From the NCBI RefSeq assembly GCF_037996645.1, contig NZ_JBBMXV010000004.1, forward strand, positions 459,684 through 523,683: a stretch of 64,000 nt of DNA, given 5' to 3'. Of the stretch, positions 43,858-52,967 are shown piece after piece. The position numbers were made by a program, and so were the translations under genes. Below the pieces are notes generated by a model. It did no database searches and was not told the origin of the DNA. It saw only the letters and a list, made by a program, of their open reading frames with translations. Numbering within the stretch: position 1 is the first letter of the stretch; every line of letters begins with the position of its first letter. Source of the stretch: Halalkalicoccus tibetensis. GTDB lineage: Archaea; Halobacteriota; Halobacteria; Halobacteriales; Halalkalicoccaceae.

Positions 43858-44604
43858 ATGGGTATGAGTCGTTCTTCGGTCGTGGACGTGGAGGCGCTCG
43901 TGTTCGACGTCTTCGGGACGGTCGTGGACTGGCACGGCGGGGTCGTGCGCGACGGCCGGGCGCTCGGCGAGGAGAAGGGGCTCGACGTCGACTGGGCGGC
44001 GTTCGCCGAGGCGTGGCGCGAGGAGTATCAGCCGTCGCTGGCCCGCGTCCGACGTGGCGAGATTCCGTGGCGGAACCTCGATGCGCTCCACCGCGAGTCG
44101 CTCGATCGCCTCCTCGATCGATACGGGTTGGACGAGCTATCCGAGGCGGAGAGGACGCACCTCAACCGCGTCTGGCACCGGCTCGACCCGTGGCCGGATG
44201 CGATTCCGGGCCTCAACCGGCTCCGATCGGACTACGTCGTCGCCCCGCTGTCGAACGGCCATCTGCGGCTCCTCACGAACATGGCCAAGCGCGCCGGCAT
44301 CCCGTGGGACGCGATCCTCTCGGCCGAGCTCTCGGGACACTACAAGCCCGACGAGGAGGCCTACCGCACCGCCGTCGAGCTGCTCGATCTCCAGCCCGAG
44401 GAGGTCGTGATGGTCGCGGCCCACGAGCGGGATCTGGACGCGAGCCGCGAGCTGGGGCTCCGAACGGCCTACGTCCACCGACCTCTGGAATGGGGTCCCG
44501 ATCGGGCTTCGGAGGCCGAGATGCCCGAGCCGTCGGCGTACGACGTCGTGGCAACGGACCTCGTGGACCTCGCGAAACGGCTCGGCGCCGAGCCCCTGAT
44601 CTAG
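43858..44604 (+). CDS. Haloacid dehalogenase type II-like hydrolase
   Basis: The 248-residue HAD protein has motif I FDVFGTVVDW (nucleophile Asp17), motif II LSNGH, motif III Lys in GHYKPDEEAY, and motif IV near VVMVAAHERDLDAS. The helical cap at residues 25-95 places it in the 2-haloacid dehalogenase (type II) group. Natural substrates of haloarchaeal members are unknown and could be phosphorylated or halogenated acids. A second ATG two codons in (43864) is an equal start candidate. Confidence 0.85.
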   Translation: MGMSRSSVVDVEALVFDVFGTVVDWHGGVVRDGRALGEEKGLDVDWAAFAEAWREEYQPSLARVRRGEIPWRNLDALHRESLDRLLDRYGLDELSEAERTHLNRVWHRLDPWPDAIPGLNRLRSDYVVAPLSNGHLRLLTNMAKRAGIPWDAILSAELSGHYKPDEEAYRTAVELLDLQPEEVVMVAAHERDLDASRELGLRTAYVHRPLEWGPDRASEAEMPEPSAYDVVATDLVDLAKRLGAEPLI

Positions 44605-44738
44605 CGCCCTCCCACCGGGGCCACGACCCGCCGACGAACGAACCAAACGGGTGGACGCCATCGTGAGAATCCGCCCCTCTAGTTAACAGTGGGTAGGTGT
44701 GGATTCCTTGTTTTAACGCTAGTTGCTGAAAATCGTCT

Positions 44739-46181
44739 ATGAACACCAACGTTGAAAAATTAGGTAGTTTTATGTCCCGTGTTATCGACGTGCCGTTGAT
44801 GGCCCAGTACAACATTATTGATTCTGAAATAGGGCTCGTCGGCGCCACCGTGCTCATCGTCGGCAACGTCATCGGGATCAGCGCGTTCGTTCTCCCCGGG
44901 CCGCTCGCCGGCGACACCGGTCCGAGCGTCGTCCTCGCGTTGCTGCTCGCGATGGTGCCCCTCTCCTTCGGCATCCTGATGTCGCTACAGCTGGGGAGCG
45001 CGATCCCGGCGGCCGGCGGCAGCTACGTCTACGCCTCGAGACTCGTCGGCCCGTTCTGGGGGTTCCTGCTGCCGTGGATCGTCATCCCCGGGGTCTGGGC
45101 GGGGATGCTCTTCATCGGCGTCGGCTTCGCGGAGTACGTCGGCTTCGTCTCGGCGACCCTCGCGTCGGTCCCGTCGATCCCCGAGACCGTGCTCGTCTAC
45201 GCCCTGCTCGTCCCCTTTCTCGTCGTCAACCTGCTCGGGATACGGATGGCCGCCATCGTCCAGTTCCTCATGGTCGCGTGTATCATCGTCGGGATGCTCG
45301 TGTTCATCGTTCCCGGCGCGTTCCTCGTCGATCCTGGGAATTACCGCCCGCTGTTCCCCCGCGGCATCAGTCCCTTCGTCATCGCCGTCGTCTCGCTGTA
45401 CTTCCCGCTGCGCGGGTTCCGCCTGGTCCTCGAGTTGGGCGAGGAGATGGAGGACCCGGCGCGGAACATCCCACGGGTCCTCGGACTGTCGGCGGCGATC
45501 TCGCTCTCGTTGCTCGTCGGCGTCGTCGCGGTGCTGGTCGGGACGACCGACTGGCGGCTCCTCGGCGGGATGGACGCGGCCGTGGCCCAGGTCTCGCTCG
45601 CCCACTTCCCGGCACCCCTGACCGCCCTCGTGCTGCTCGCGGCCGCGATGGGCGCGCTGACCTCGATCAACATGACCTACACCGCCTATTCGCGAGTCCT
45701 CATGCGGGCCGGCCGCGACGACATCATCCCGATGGCGATGGCGCGGGTCGATAGCCGAACCGGCTCCCCGTACGTCGCCATCACCGCCCTCGGCGTCCCC
45801 CCGTTGCTCGTCGCCCCGGTCGCCCCCGATACCGTCACTCTCTCGATCGCGCTGTCGATGACGATCCTGTTCGGCCTCGCCGTCGCCGGCGTCTCGCTGT
45901 GGAACCTCCCGAAGGTCTTCCCGGAGCGCTACGAACACTCGCTCTACAAGCTGCCGCCGTGGGCGCTCAAGCTGACCGCCATCGGAGCGGTCGGCTCCGC
46001 GGCGATCCTCTGGGTCCTGACCGCGACGCAGCTCCCGGTGATGGTCGCCGTGCTGCTCGGCTGGCTCGTCGTCGGCTATCTCTTCTACCGAATCCGAGTG
46101 AGCTGGTACGAGCGCAAGGGGATCGACCTCGAGACGCGGATGAAACGGCTCCACGAGAACGAACGGCTCGACGCCGACTGA
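44739..46181 (+). CDS. APC-superfamily amino-acid permease without Usp domain
   Basis: The 480-residue membrane protein has a short leader then about 12 helices, with VLIVGNVIGISAFVLPGPLA near the start and RLVLELGEEMEDPARNIPRV in the cytoplasmic loop. It ends in a charged 35-residue tail rather than the Usp domains of the two permeases in the Trk island. It probably imports amino acids by H+ or Na+ symport. The AT-rich bases 44690-44740 carry its likely promoter. Confidence 0.85.
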   Translation: MNTNVEKLGSFMSRVIDVPLMAQYNIIDSEIGLVGATVLIVGNVIGISAFVLPGPLAGDTGPSVVLALLLAMVPLSFGILMSLQLGSAIPAAGGSYVYASRLVGPFWGFLLPWIVIPGVWAGMLFIGVGFAEYVGFVSATLASVPSIPETVLVYALLVPFLVVNLLGIRMAAIVQFLMVACIIVGMLVFIVPGAFLVDPGNYRPLFPRGISPFVIAVVSLYFPLRGFRLVLELGEEMEDPARNIPRVLGLSAAISLSLLVGVVAVLVGTTDWRLLGGMDAAVAQVSLAHFPAPLTALVLLAAAMGALTSINMTYTAYSRVLMRAGRDDIIPMAMARVDSRTGSPYVAITALGVPPLLVAPVAPDTVTLSIALSMTILFGLAVAGVSLWNLPKVFPERYEHSLYKLPPWALKLTAIGAVGSAAILWVLTATQLPVMVAVLLGWLVVGYLFYRIRVSWYERKGIDLETRMKRLHENERLDAD

Positions 46182-46743
46182 CCGTCGGCGCGCGAACCGG
46201 GCGGACCCCCTCCCCCGAGCGCCCGTCGGGGAATACCATCCGCCCGAGGGGTACGTACGAGTAAAAAACCGCAACGTATTCGTAATGGTTCTGCATAGCC
46301 TCTAGTACGACGCCGGTCACCCGAAAAAGGGACTGCGCTCATGGTCGGACGCACCCCTGCTGGCGTCGTATGGGTGCCTCTGACGTCTTTTCCCGTGTCC
46401 GGCCAGCGGGGTGTTCCCACACACGGGAGCCTCGCTCATTAGTGTTTCCGTCCCTCATTACCGTCGGACGGTCCGCACCACCGCGAGCCGCCGGTCGTTG
46501 CCATCCGCCCGTCTCCGACCCGCACCCTCGCGAACGTCGGGGAACAGGTGTTCGTTACATATTCCTGTTACAGGTAGTTATTACAGACGTCACTGTAGCC
46601 ACAGGGGCTTGCCGTAGTAGGGCAACGGCGTCGACGCCACCGAGGGCGGCTCAGAAGGGCCCAGGGTCGCGCTCGTGCTCCTCGCTGCGCCGGTGGCGTG
46701 CGGTCGCTGTAGCCCTCCTGCCCGATCGGCACAACGGGTCGTC
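46182..46743. other. Spacer of about 560 bases without a supportable gene
   Basis: The frames here are arginine-rich shadows. A 9-base inverted repeat (tacgacgcc at 46306-46314, ggcgtcgta at 46362-46370) encloses 47 bases. An AT-rich stretch near 46553-46590 (acatattcctgttac and tagttattac) looks promoter-like. A non-coding RNA is possible but not supported by more than this. Confidence 0.4.
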
Positions 46744-46833
46744 TCAGTAACGGCGTTCGCCGCCGTTGATCTTCTTCGCGGCCCATTTCTTCGTGTCCAG
46801 TGCGAACAGCCGGTAGCGCTGTGCTTTACTCAT
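46744..46833 (-). CDS. 29-residue basic small protein
   Basis: The frame MSKAQRYRLFALDTKKWAAK then KINGGERRY is strongly basic, which is unusual in a haloarchaeon. The reading frame is clean and complete with an ATG and a TGA. A basic peptide of this kind could bind RNA or the ribosome (inference only). It is separated from the cupin gene upstream by about 120 bases on the same strand. Confidence 0.45.
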   Translation of the reverse strand: MSKAQRYRLFALDTKKWAAKKINGGERRY

Positions 46834-46951
46834 ACGAGAGTAAATAGTTCGCCGGCGCGTAAAGCCGTTGTGGCCGGCCAGCCCGTCGACAGTTCGGGAC
46901 CGTCCGCACGGGATCCGTGACGGGCCCGGAGGGGTGATCCGCGGCCAGGCG

Positions 46952-47344
46952 CTACGGGTCGGGGAACTCCTCCTGGTAGGCCGTCCCGTCGAGCCGGTCC
47001 TCCCGGAGCGGCCAGAAGGCGAGCAGCGTCGCGCTCTCCCCGTCGACCGCCCGCGACGTGTGGGGAACCTCCGGCGGGATCGCCAGCGTGTCGTACGGCT
47101 CGAGCTCGACGCGATCGCCGTCGACGAGGAAGTCGAGGCGTCCCTCGACGAGCATGTTGGTCTGCTCGTACGGGTGGGTATGTGGCTCGCCGTCCGCCTT
47201 CTCGGGGCCGATCCGGGAGAAGCCGATCGTCTGGTCGACGCCGCGGAAGACCACCTGCTCGAAGCCCGGCTCCTCCCGATAGGGGGCGACCTCCCGCAGG
47301 TTGTGGACGGCCGGGACCGCGGATCGGTCGTAATCGCGTGGCAT
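46952..47344 (-). CDS. Cupin-domain protein
   Basis: The 130-residue protein contains one cupin barrel. Motif 1 is PHTHPYEQTNMLVEGRLDF (metal-binding His pair and Glu) and motif 2 is LAIPPEVPHTSRAV. The metal set looks intact, so it should hold Fe or Mn or Ni. Small single-cupin proteins of this kind include dioxygenases, isomerases and sugar-binding regulators; the substrate cannot be fixed. The ATG at 47344 is preferred, as upstream extension is shadow-like. Confidence 0.8.
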   Translation of the reverse strand: MPRDYDRSAVPAVHNLREVAPYREEPGFEQVVFRGVDQTIGFSRIGPEKADGEPHTHPYEQTNMLVEGRLDFLVDGDRVELEPYDTLAIPPEVPHTSRAVDGESATLLAFWPLREDRLDGTAYQEEFPDP

Positions 47345-47555
47345 GAGGATACGTCCCGACCAGTGGGGGATAAACGTGCTCGTTCCCGGCTGCCCCGCTT
47401 CGGACCGGAACCCAGCGTCCAACCGTCACGGTCGCTACAGCCCTCCGGACGGACGCCGCCACGCGCTTGCCCCTTCGGCAATCGACTGTGGCGTGGTATC
47501 GATTATCGGCATGATCAAGCAGAACGGTTAGGCGCCTCCGGCGGAACGATCCACC

Positions 47556-47702
47556 ATGGTCAGACTCTCGACGATCGTGATCGCGCTCGCCATCGTTCTC
47601 GGGATCGGTCTCATCCCCATTCCGGTCGTCCCGGGTGTCGGGATCGTCGTCGGTCTCTCGGGGATCGTCCTCGGCATCGTCCTTCGAGTTCTCGGCTACT
47701 GA
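47556..47702 (+). CDS. 48-residue hydrophobic membrane peptide
   Basis: The frame MVRLSTIVIALAIVLGIGLI then PIPVVPGVGIVVGLSGIVLG and a short end is almost wholly hydrophobic. It forms two membrane helices with a PIPVVPGVG turn between them. The frame is complete and does not overlap another gene. The function is unknown. Confidence 0.6.
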   Translation: MVRLSTIVIALAIVLGIGLIPIPVVPGVGIVVGLSGIVLGIVLRVLGY

Positions 47703-47740
47703 CCGGGTCCGACGGGCTGTGGGACCACCGGCGGACGCGC

Positions 47741-48169
47741 TCAGACCGCGTCGGGACCGCGCTTGCCGGTTCTGATCTGTACCGCGTCCTCGACGGGGGT
47801 TACGAAGATCTTGCCGTCGCCCGGATCGCCGGTGTTCGCGCCCTCGCGGATCGCCTCGATGACCCTGTCGACCGGGATCTCCGCGACGACGCACTCGATC
47901 TTGACCTTCTGGTGGAGGTCGACGGTGTACTCCTCGCCGCGCCACTGGCCCTTCTGGGCGGGCTGGTTGCCACGCCCGGAGACGTTCGTCACCGTCAGCG
48001 AGGGCGCGCCCGCCTCCGCGAGCGTTCGCTTGACCTCGCCGAGGCGGTCGGGCCGGATGATCGCCGTGATCATCCTGATCTCCCCGTCGGCGTTCGTCCC
48101 GTCCTCGGCGTCCGATCGGCCGCCGTCGGTGAGGACGGCGGGGTCGTTCGTATCGGCGTTCCGAGCCAT
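47741..48169 (-). CDS. P-II nitrogen regulatory protein (GlnK/GlnB type)
   Basis: The 142-residue protein carries an acidic N-terminal extension of about 30 residues, then the P-II core. The core has [20 protein letters not shown], the T-loop [20 protein letters not shown] with the Tyr of the uridylylation position, and [19 protein letters not shown] for ATP binding. P-II proteins sense 2-oxoglutarate and energy charge and control ammonium uptake and glutamine synthetase. No amtB gene lies next to it, unlike most glnK genes. A tatttagg box is centred about 26 bases upstream of the start. Confidence 0.92.
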   Translation of the reverse strand: MARNADTNDPAVLTDGGRSDAEDGTNADGEIRMITAIIRPDRLGEVKRTLAEAGAPSLTVTNVSGRGNQPAQKGQWRGEEYTVDLHQKVKIECVVAEIPVDRVIEAIREGANTGDPGDGKIFVTPVEDAVQIRTGKRGPDAV

Positions 48170-48301
48170 GAGTGATCACATAGAACGGCGGTATTTAGGG
48201 TTTGTCGTCGGCCGTGTGAACAACGCTCACGATTCGAGCGCCGTAGCGATCGAGGCGACCGGCGGGGAACGATTGACCCGTCCGGAGCGAGTAGCCGGCG
48301 T

Positions 48302-48514
48302 ATGGTCGAGGTCACGTACGAGAACGCGGACGACGAGGTAGCGACGATCCGGGCCGAGGAAGCCAGGGTGAGCCCTCAGGAGCGCTACCTACAGGTGGTC
48401 GTCACCGAGGGCGAACGACAGCTCGACATCCCCACGCGGCGGGTGATCGCGGTCGAGCGGGACCCGACAGAGGAGGACGACGACTCCTGGACGGCAAGCG
48501 CCCAGTATCTCTGA
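48302..48514 (+). CDS. Hypothetical 70-residue acidic protein
   Basis: The protein (MVEVTYENADDEVATIRAEE and onward) looks like a small all-beta domain ending in an acidic tail with WTASAQYL. Composition and reading frame support a real gene. It is divergent from the P-II gene with about 130 bases between starts. The function is unknown. Confidence 0.6.
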   Translation: MVEVTYENADDEVATIRAEEARVSPQERYLQVVVTEGERQLDIPTRRVIAVERDPTEEDDDSWTASAQYL

Positions 48515-48703
48515 GGCGCTCGCGACGGCAACCCGTATCGAACGGGGCCGACAGCCGGTCGCTCACGTCGACAGGGCGGGTCGCGCGGAAGCCGCCTCGA
48601 TGCCGCCTCCATTTAAGACCTTCACGCAACAATGTAGTAAATCGGTCTTCGGAAGGCCGTAATCGGGATCGGCTCGGCTCCCGGACGCTTCGATCCCGGG
48701 CAG

Positions 48704-50062
48704 TCAGGACCGGTCAACCGCCCGAACCGTCGCGGAGACGCCGTCGGCCGGCCGGAGGGTCGGCGTGGGCCGCAGGTCACGCAGTTCGGCGCTCGCCACG
48801 TCGATCTCGAACGCCTGCGTGAGCCGGGCGACCGCCAGAACGGCTCCCGACAGCGCGAACCGCGAACCGATGCAGGCGTGTGGTCCCGTGCTGAACGGGA
48901 AGTACGCACCCACCGAGCTCGGCGAGCGACGCTCCCACCGACCCGGGTCGAACCGGTTCGGCGCGTCGAAATACCGCTCGTCCCGGTGGACCGACCACTG
49001 GGGGAGGATCACCGCGGACCCCTCCTCGACGCGGTAGTCGCCGAGCCGTACCTTCCGACTGGCCTGCCGGAACACCGCCCAGGCGGGCGGGTATAGGCGG
49101 AGGGCCTCGCGATAGACGTGCCCGGCGTACTCCAGCTCGCCGACGTGCTCGTATCGCGGCCGTTCGTCGCCCAGCACGGCGTCGGCCTCCTCGCGAACGC
49201 GCTCGCGCATCGAGGGATGGCGGGCGAGGAGGGCGAGCGTGTAGGTGAGGCTGAGGGCCGTGGTCTCGTGTCCGGCGATCAGGAACGTCGCGACCTCGTC
49301 GCGGATCTGGTTCTCCGAGTACGTGACGTCCGGGTCGTCCTCCGCCCGGAGCAGCAGCGCCAGCATGTCCCGCGGCGGCCCCTCTCGCTCGTCGCCCGCG
49401 TCCGCGAGCGACGCTCGGCGCTGCTCGATGATCCGATCACTGAGTTCCCGGATGCCCTCCGCGGCGCGCCGGAACTCCGGCGACGTCCGCTGTGGGAGCC
49501 AGCTCGGACGGACGCTCGTCGGCGAGAACTCGAGCTCGGCCCCGGCGATCCGCATCCAGTCGTGGAACTGCTCGGCGTTCTCGCGCCCGATGTCCTCCCC
49601 CAGGAGGATCTCCGAGGCGACGCGTATCGTCAGCGACGTCATCTCCTCGTGGAGATCCCGAGCCTCGGGGTCGTCGGCCGCGTGCCACTCGTCGACGAGC
49701 CCGTCGACCGTCTCGCCGACCGTGTTCGCGTACGCCGTGACCTGCTTGCCCCTGAACGCGGGCCCCATGATCGAGCGCTGCTGGCGCCACAGCGCCCCCT
49801 CGCTCTGGACGAGGCCCTGTTCCGCGATGAGCGCCGAGGGCTCCCGAGCGGGAACGCGGCTGAACGCCCCGGGACGCGCGAGGGCGTCGTGGATCAGGTC
49901 GGGGTCCGTCACGATGACCAACGGGGCACGGCCGGGGATCGGCACAGCGACGATCTCCTCGAAGCGGGCCTGCATCCCCTCGAGGAACCGGAACGGATCG
50001 GTGCCGAACCGGACCGCGTTGACGATCCCGGCACGGGGCGGGTGGGGAATCTCCTGTTGCAT
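48704..50062 (-). CDS. Cytochrome P450
   Basis: This 452-residue soluble-type P450 has the I-helix oxygen motif AGHETT, the K-helix ExxR (EALR) and the heme loop FSTGPHACIGSRFA with Cys397 as the iron ligand. It lacks a membrane anchor. P450s insert oxygen into C-H bonds using ferredoxin or a similar electron donor; no partner gene is adjacent, and the substrate is unknown. The layout is close to CYP102/CYP4-like bacterial and haloarchaeal sequences. The gene is flanked upstream by about 930 bases of non-coding DNA. Confidence 0.93.
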   Translation of the reverse strand: MQQEIPHPPRAGIVNAVRFGTDPFRFLEGMQARFEEIVAVPIPGRAPLVIVTDPDLIHDALARPGAFSRVPAREPSALIAEQGLVQSEGALWRQQRSIMGPAFRGKQVTAYANTVGETVDGLVDEWHAADDPEARDLHEEMTSLTIRVASEILLGEDIGRENAEQFHDWMRIAGAELEFSPTSVRPSWLPQRTSPEFRRAAEGIRELSDRIIEQRRASLADAGDEREGPPRDMLALLLRAEDDPDVTYSENQIRDEVATFLIAGHETTALSLTYTLALLARHPSMRERVREEADAVLGDERPRYEHVGELEYAGHVYREALRLYPPAWAVFRQASRKVRLGDYRVEEGSAVILPQWSVHRDERYFDAPNRFDPGRWERRSPSSVGAYFPFSTGPHACIGSRFALSGAVLAVARLTQAFEIDVASAELRDLRPTPTLRPADGVSATVRAVDRS

Positions 50063-50991
50063 ATGACGATATACGGTTACCCATGCTTGACTCTACCGCC
50101 GTTCCAGTCCGCCCCTGCTGGCGAGCCGAGCGACCCATCCGAGCCGTTCAGTCATCGACCCGGCAACCGGGAACCGAGTATCGGTCGGCCGACGAGCGGT
50201 TCGGCTCGCCCCGCCCGACCGGTTCCCGGATCGAACCGTCCGGTCGGCGCCGATCGAGTCGGTGCGAGACGTTCCGACCGCGTCCTAAATCATATTAGAA
50301 AGAATGTGAATACTATACGAGAACGGATATGTGACGAACCGCGGCTCTGGCATCAGGAGCGGGAACGGGAAGCGAACGGATGTGGTGTGTTCTCGTGGGC
50401 AGTAGGAACGGACGGTTCGGTCGTATAGTACGGATTTGGGACGGAAACGGTTCGAAGAGAAACGACCCCGGTCGTCCTACGTGCGTCGAGCCATGTGGGG
50501 TCGTTCCACTTTACGTATGTAAATATACTAACTCATATGTCATATGTGAGAGGGACGTTTTCAGAGTGACAGAACGGAAGTTGTGATGACTTGCCTAGTG
50601 TCCTGATATAGAGAACGGAAAATCTCCGGCGCCGAAATATAATTACAGACGTACCGTCGTAAGGAACTGATCCCTCGTTCTGGGCGAGCGGCCCGCCGCA
50701 CGACGGTACGAACGCTCGACGGCCGCAGGACGCCGCTTCGGGCGGTTCTCGATCCGCTCGTGTCGCGACACGCGGTTCCCGGGGGAAACCGGCGGGAACG
50801 CCGTCCGCACATCGGTTCGAACTAATAAAGAATACTGTTCTCTATATCAGAAAAGACCTCGATCGTTTCGACACTGGAGTGGGACCGTCGAGTGTCGGCA
50901 GGCAGTACCGACGGTGGAGCCGTGGCCGCGGTACGTCGAACCGCTCGTCCCGCAGGAACGGTCTCTGGGGATCGAAGCCGTATCGAGCGGG
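50063..50991. other. Spacer of about 930 bases without a supportable gene
   Basis: No frame has coding character. The stretch holds AT-rich islands (50285-50330 and 50510-50560) and a repeated atatgtcatatgtga pattern near 50535-50550. A perfect 14-base inverted repeat is annotated separately. It lies between the P450 gene and the end of the IclR gene, so part may be the P450 promoter zone. Confidence 0.45.
50603..50850. repeat. 14-base inverted repeats 220 bases apart (MITE-like)
   Basis: ctgatatagagaac at 50603-50616 and its exact reverse complement gttctctatatcag at 50837-50850 flank 220 bases without a gene. The size and ends resemble a miniature inverted-repeat element, but no direct target repeat is obvious. 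Alternatively the ends are two copies of an operator. Confidence 0.45.
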
Positions 50992-51753
50992 CTACGAGTA
51001 GTTGTACTCCAGCTCGATGACGTTCGCCGTGCCCAGAACGGAGTTCGGGAGATCCTCGTGGAACCGCTCGTCGCCGACGCGGTGAAGGGGACAGGCGACG
51101 CTGATGGCACCGATGCTCCGGTCCTGGTCGTTGGTGATGGGGGCGGCGACACAGCACAGCCCCATGAGCCGCTCCTCGCGATCGGTCGCGTACTTGCGCT
51201 CACGGATGACCTCGAGTTCGTCGAAGAACTCCTCGCGGTCGGTGATGGTTCGGTCGGTCATCCCGGGCATGCCATGGGTGTCGAGGATCTCCTCGACCTC
51301 CTCGCGCGGACGGAAGGCGAGTATCGCCTTGCCGAGCCCCGTACAGTGCAACCTGACGCGCTTTCCCTCGTAGGTGTCGAGCTCGACCGCGTTCTCGCCC
51401 TTCGACTGATAGAGGTAGATCCCGGTCCCGTTCTGCTCGATGAGGAGGTTCGCGAGCTCCCCCGTCTCGTCCGCGAGGTTGTCGACCTCGTGCCGGGCGG
51501 CGTTGTAGATCCCCGTTCGGTTCCTGGCGTACGCCCCGAGACCCAGAAACGAAAGGCCGATCTGGTACTCGTCGCCCTTCTTCGAGAGGTACTCCTTGTT
51601 CACCAGCGTGTTCAGGTGGTTGTGCACCGCGCTCTTTCCGATGTCGACGCGCTCGGACACCTCGGATACCCCCGCACCGTCCAGCTCCTGGACGATCTCG
51701 ATGATCTCGAACGCCCTGTCGACCGTTCGAACGGGGTGTTTCGGTTCTGCCAT
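50992..51753 (-). CDS. IclR-family transcriptional regulator
   Basis: The 253-residue protein has the N-terminal winged helix of the IclR family (RTVDRAFEIIEIVQELDGAG, then SERVDIGKSAVHNHLNTLVN). A C-terminal ligand-binding GAF-like domain follows, including LHCTGLGKAILAFRP and ISVACPLHRVGDERF. Haloarchaeal IclR proteins such as XacR control sugar catabolic genes. It probably regulates the adjacent FAH-family enzyme, the beta-galactosidase and the ABC importer (inference from position). A 10-base palindrome close to its start suggests autoregulation. Confidence 0.9.
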   Translation of the reverse strand: MAEPKHPVRTVDRAFEIIEIVQELDGAGVSEVSERVDIGKSAVHNHLNTLVNKEYLSKKGDEYQIGLSFLGLGAYARNRTGIYNAARHEVDNLADETGELANLLIEQNGTGIYLYQSKGENAVELDTYEGKRVRLHCTGLGKAILAFRPREEVEEILDTHGMPGMTDRTITDREEFFDELEVIRERKYATDREERLMGLCCVAAPITNDQDRSIGAISVACPLHRVGDERFHEDLPNSVLGTANVIELEYNYS

Positions 51754-51760
51754 AGTAGTA

Positions 51761-51770
51761 CATTATAATG
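51761..51770. promoter_or_regulatory. Palindrome before the iclR gene
   Basis: The perfect palindrome cattataatg lies eight bases upstream of the IclR start codon, inside an AT-rich stretch that also contains tatatattttt. It fits an operator overlapping the promoter, with the regulator itself as the likely binder. Confidence 0.4.
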
Positions 51771-51939
51771 AATGTGTATATATTTTTCTGTGGAGAACGG
51801 ACGTGGCTACAGGAAGAACGACGCCGGTGTCAGCCAGTACGGCACCGTCGCTTGACGGGGTCGATCGTTTCCGGTACCGGTAGGAGGGAGGGACGTATCT
51901 CCGGGTTCTAGACGTGGCCCTGTGTCCGGGAGCCGCGTT

Positions 51940-52809
51940 TCAGACCTCGACGACGGAGTTGGTCAGGGTGCCGATGTCGTCGATCTCGATGTCGACGACG
52001 TCGCCCTCCTGGAGCGTGAACCCGTCGTCGGGGACGAGCGAGGTCCCCGTCAGCAGCACGGACATCTCGGGAACGGCGTTGTGTCTGGCGTAACACTCGA
52101 CCAGCTCCGGGACCGTCCGGACCATTTCGGCGGTGCTGGTTGCCTCCTCGTAGAGCGTTCGACCGTCCCGGGAGATCTCCATACTCATCTCGAGATCGTG
52201 GGGATCGTCGATCGAATCGGCCGACCTGACGCAGGGGCCGATCGAACAACAGCGGTCGTAGACCTTCGCCTGGGGGAGATACAGCGGGTTCTCGCCCTCG
52301 ATCGAGCGGCTGCTCATGTCGTTGCCGATCGTGTAGCCGACGATCTCGCCCTGATAGAGGACGACGGCCAGTTCGGGCTCGGGGACGTCCCAGTCGGAGT
52401 CCGATCGGATGCCGACCTGATCGTTCGGCCCGACGACCCGGCTGGGCGTGGCCTTGAAGAACACCTCGGGGCGGCTGCTGTCGTAGACGTTCAGATACAT
52501 GTCGGGCATCGTGCTCTCTTCCTCGCGGGCCTGCTCGCTGATGCTGTAGGTGACGCCGGCCGCCCAGACCTCGTCGGCCGCAACGGGCGGCCGGTCAGTG
52601 CCCTCGACGGCGTCGGGATCGAGGGGGTCGAGCTCGCCGAGCAGCCGGTCGGTGACGTCGTCGATCGGAACGTCCGAGATCGAGGAGGCCGAAACGAGGT
52701 CGCCGAACCCACGAATACCCCGGTTGGCCGACGTGAGGTCGTACACGTCGCCGCCGGTTTCGACACAGAGCCGTCCGTCATCACCCGCCGCAAGCTGGTA
52801 ATACCGCAT
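51940..52809 (-). CDS. FAH-family enzyme, probable keto-deoxy sugar acid dehydratase
   Basis: The 289-residue protein has the fumarylacetoacetate hydrolase fold: a small N-terminal domain, then WAAGVTYSISEQAREEE, the metal-ligand PEPELAVVL (two Glu) and GYTIGNDMSSRSIEGENPLY with the third acidic ligand. It should bind Mg or Mn. In Haloferax the xylose-degradation enzyme XacE (2-keto-3-deoxyxylonate dehydratase) belongs to this family. The neighbouring IclR gene, ABC importer and beta-galactosidase point the same way. The exact substrate is inferred and could be a hexose-derived acid. Confidence 0.78.
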   Translation of the reverse strand: MRYYQLAAGDDGRLCVETGGDVYDLTSANRGIRGFGDLVSASSISDVPIDDVTDRLLGELDPLDPDAVEGTDRPPVAADEVWAAGVTYSISEQAREEESTMPDMYLNVYDSSRPEVFFKATPSRVVGPNDQVGIRSDSDWDVPEPELAVVLYQGEIVGYTIGNDMSSRSIEGENPLYLPQAKVYDRCCSIGPCVRSADSIDDPHDLEMSMEISRDGRTLYEEATSTAEMVRTVPELVECYARHNAVPEMSVLLTGTSLVPDDGFTLQEGDVVDIEIDDIGTLTNSVVEV

Positions 52810-52967
52810 ACTGTTTCATGTTCACATCCTCACGTATAGATCTTTGGTATCGGTTACCGCGTTTCGTCGGGCGGACGTCGAGTCCCGGGCCCGAGCCCGA
52901 AACCGAAAACGCCCCTCCCGTTCGTAGCGGTCAAACGGCCGCTGGTCGGCGGAGATCGATGGGATCC

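Noticed and set aside
46300-46375. Inverted repeat tacgacgcc and ggcgtcgta as a structured RNA
   Set aside because: Only nine paired bases over a 47-base loop; no further pairing or conserved box could be seen.
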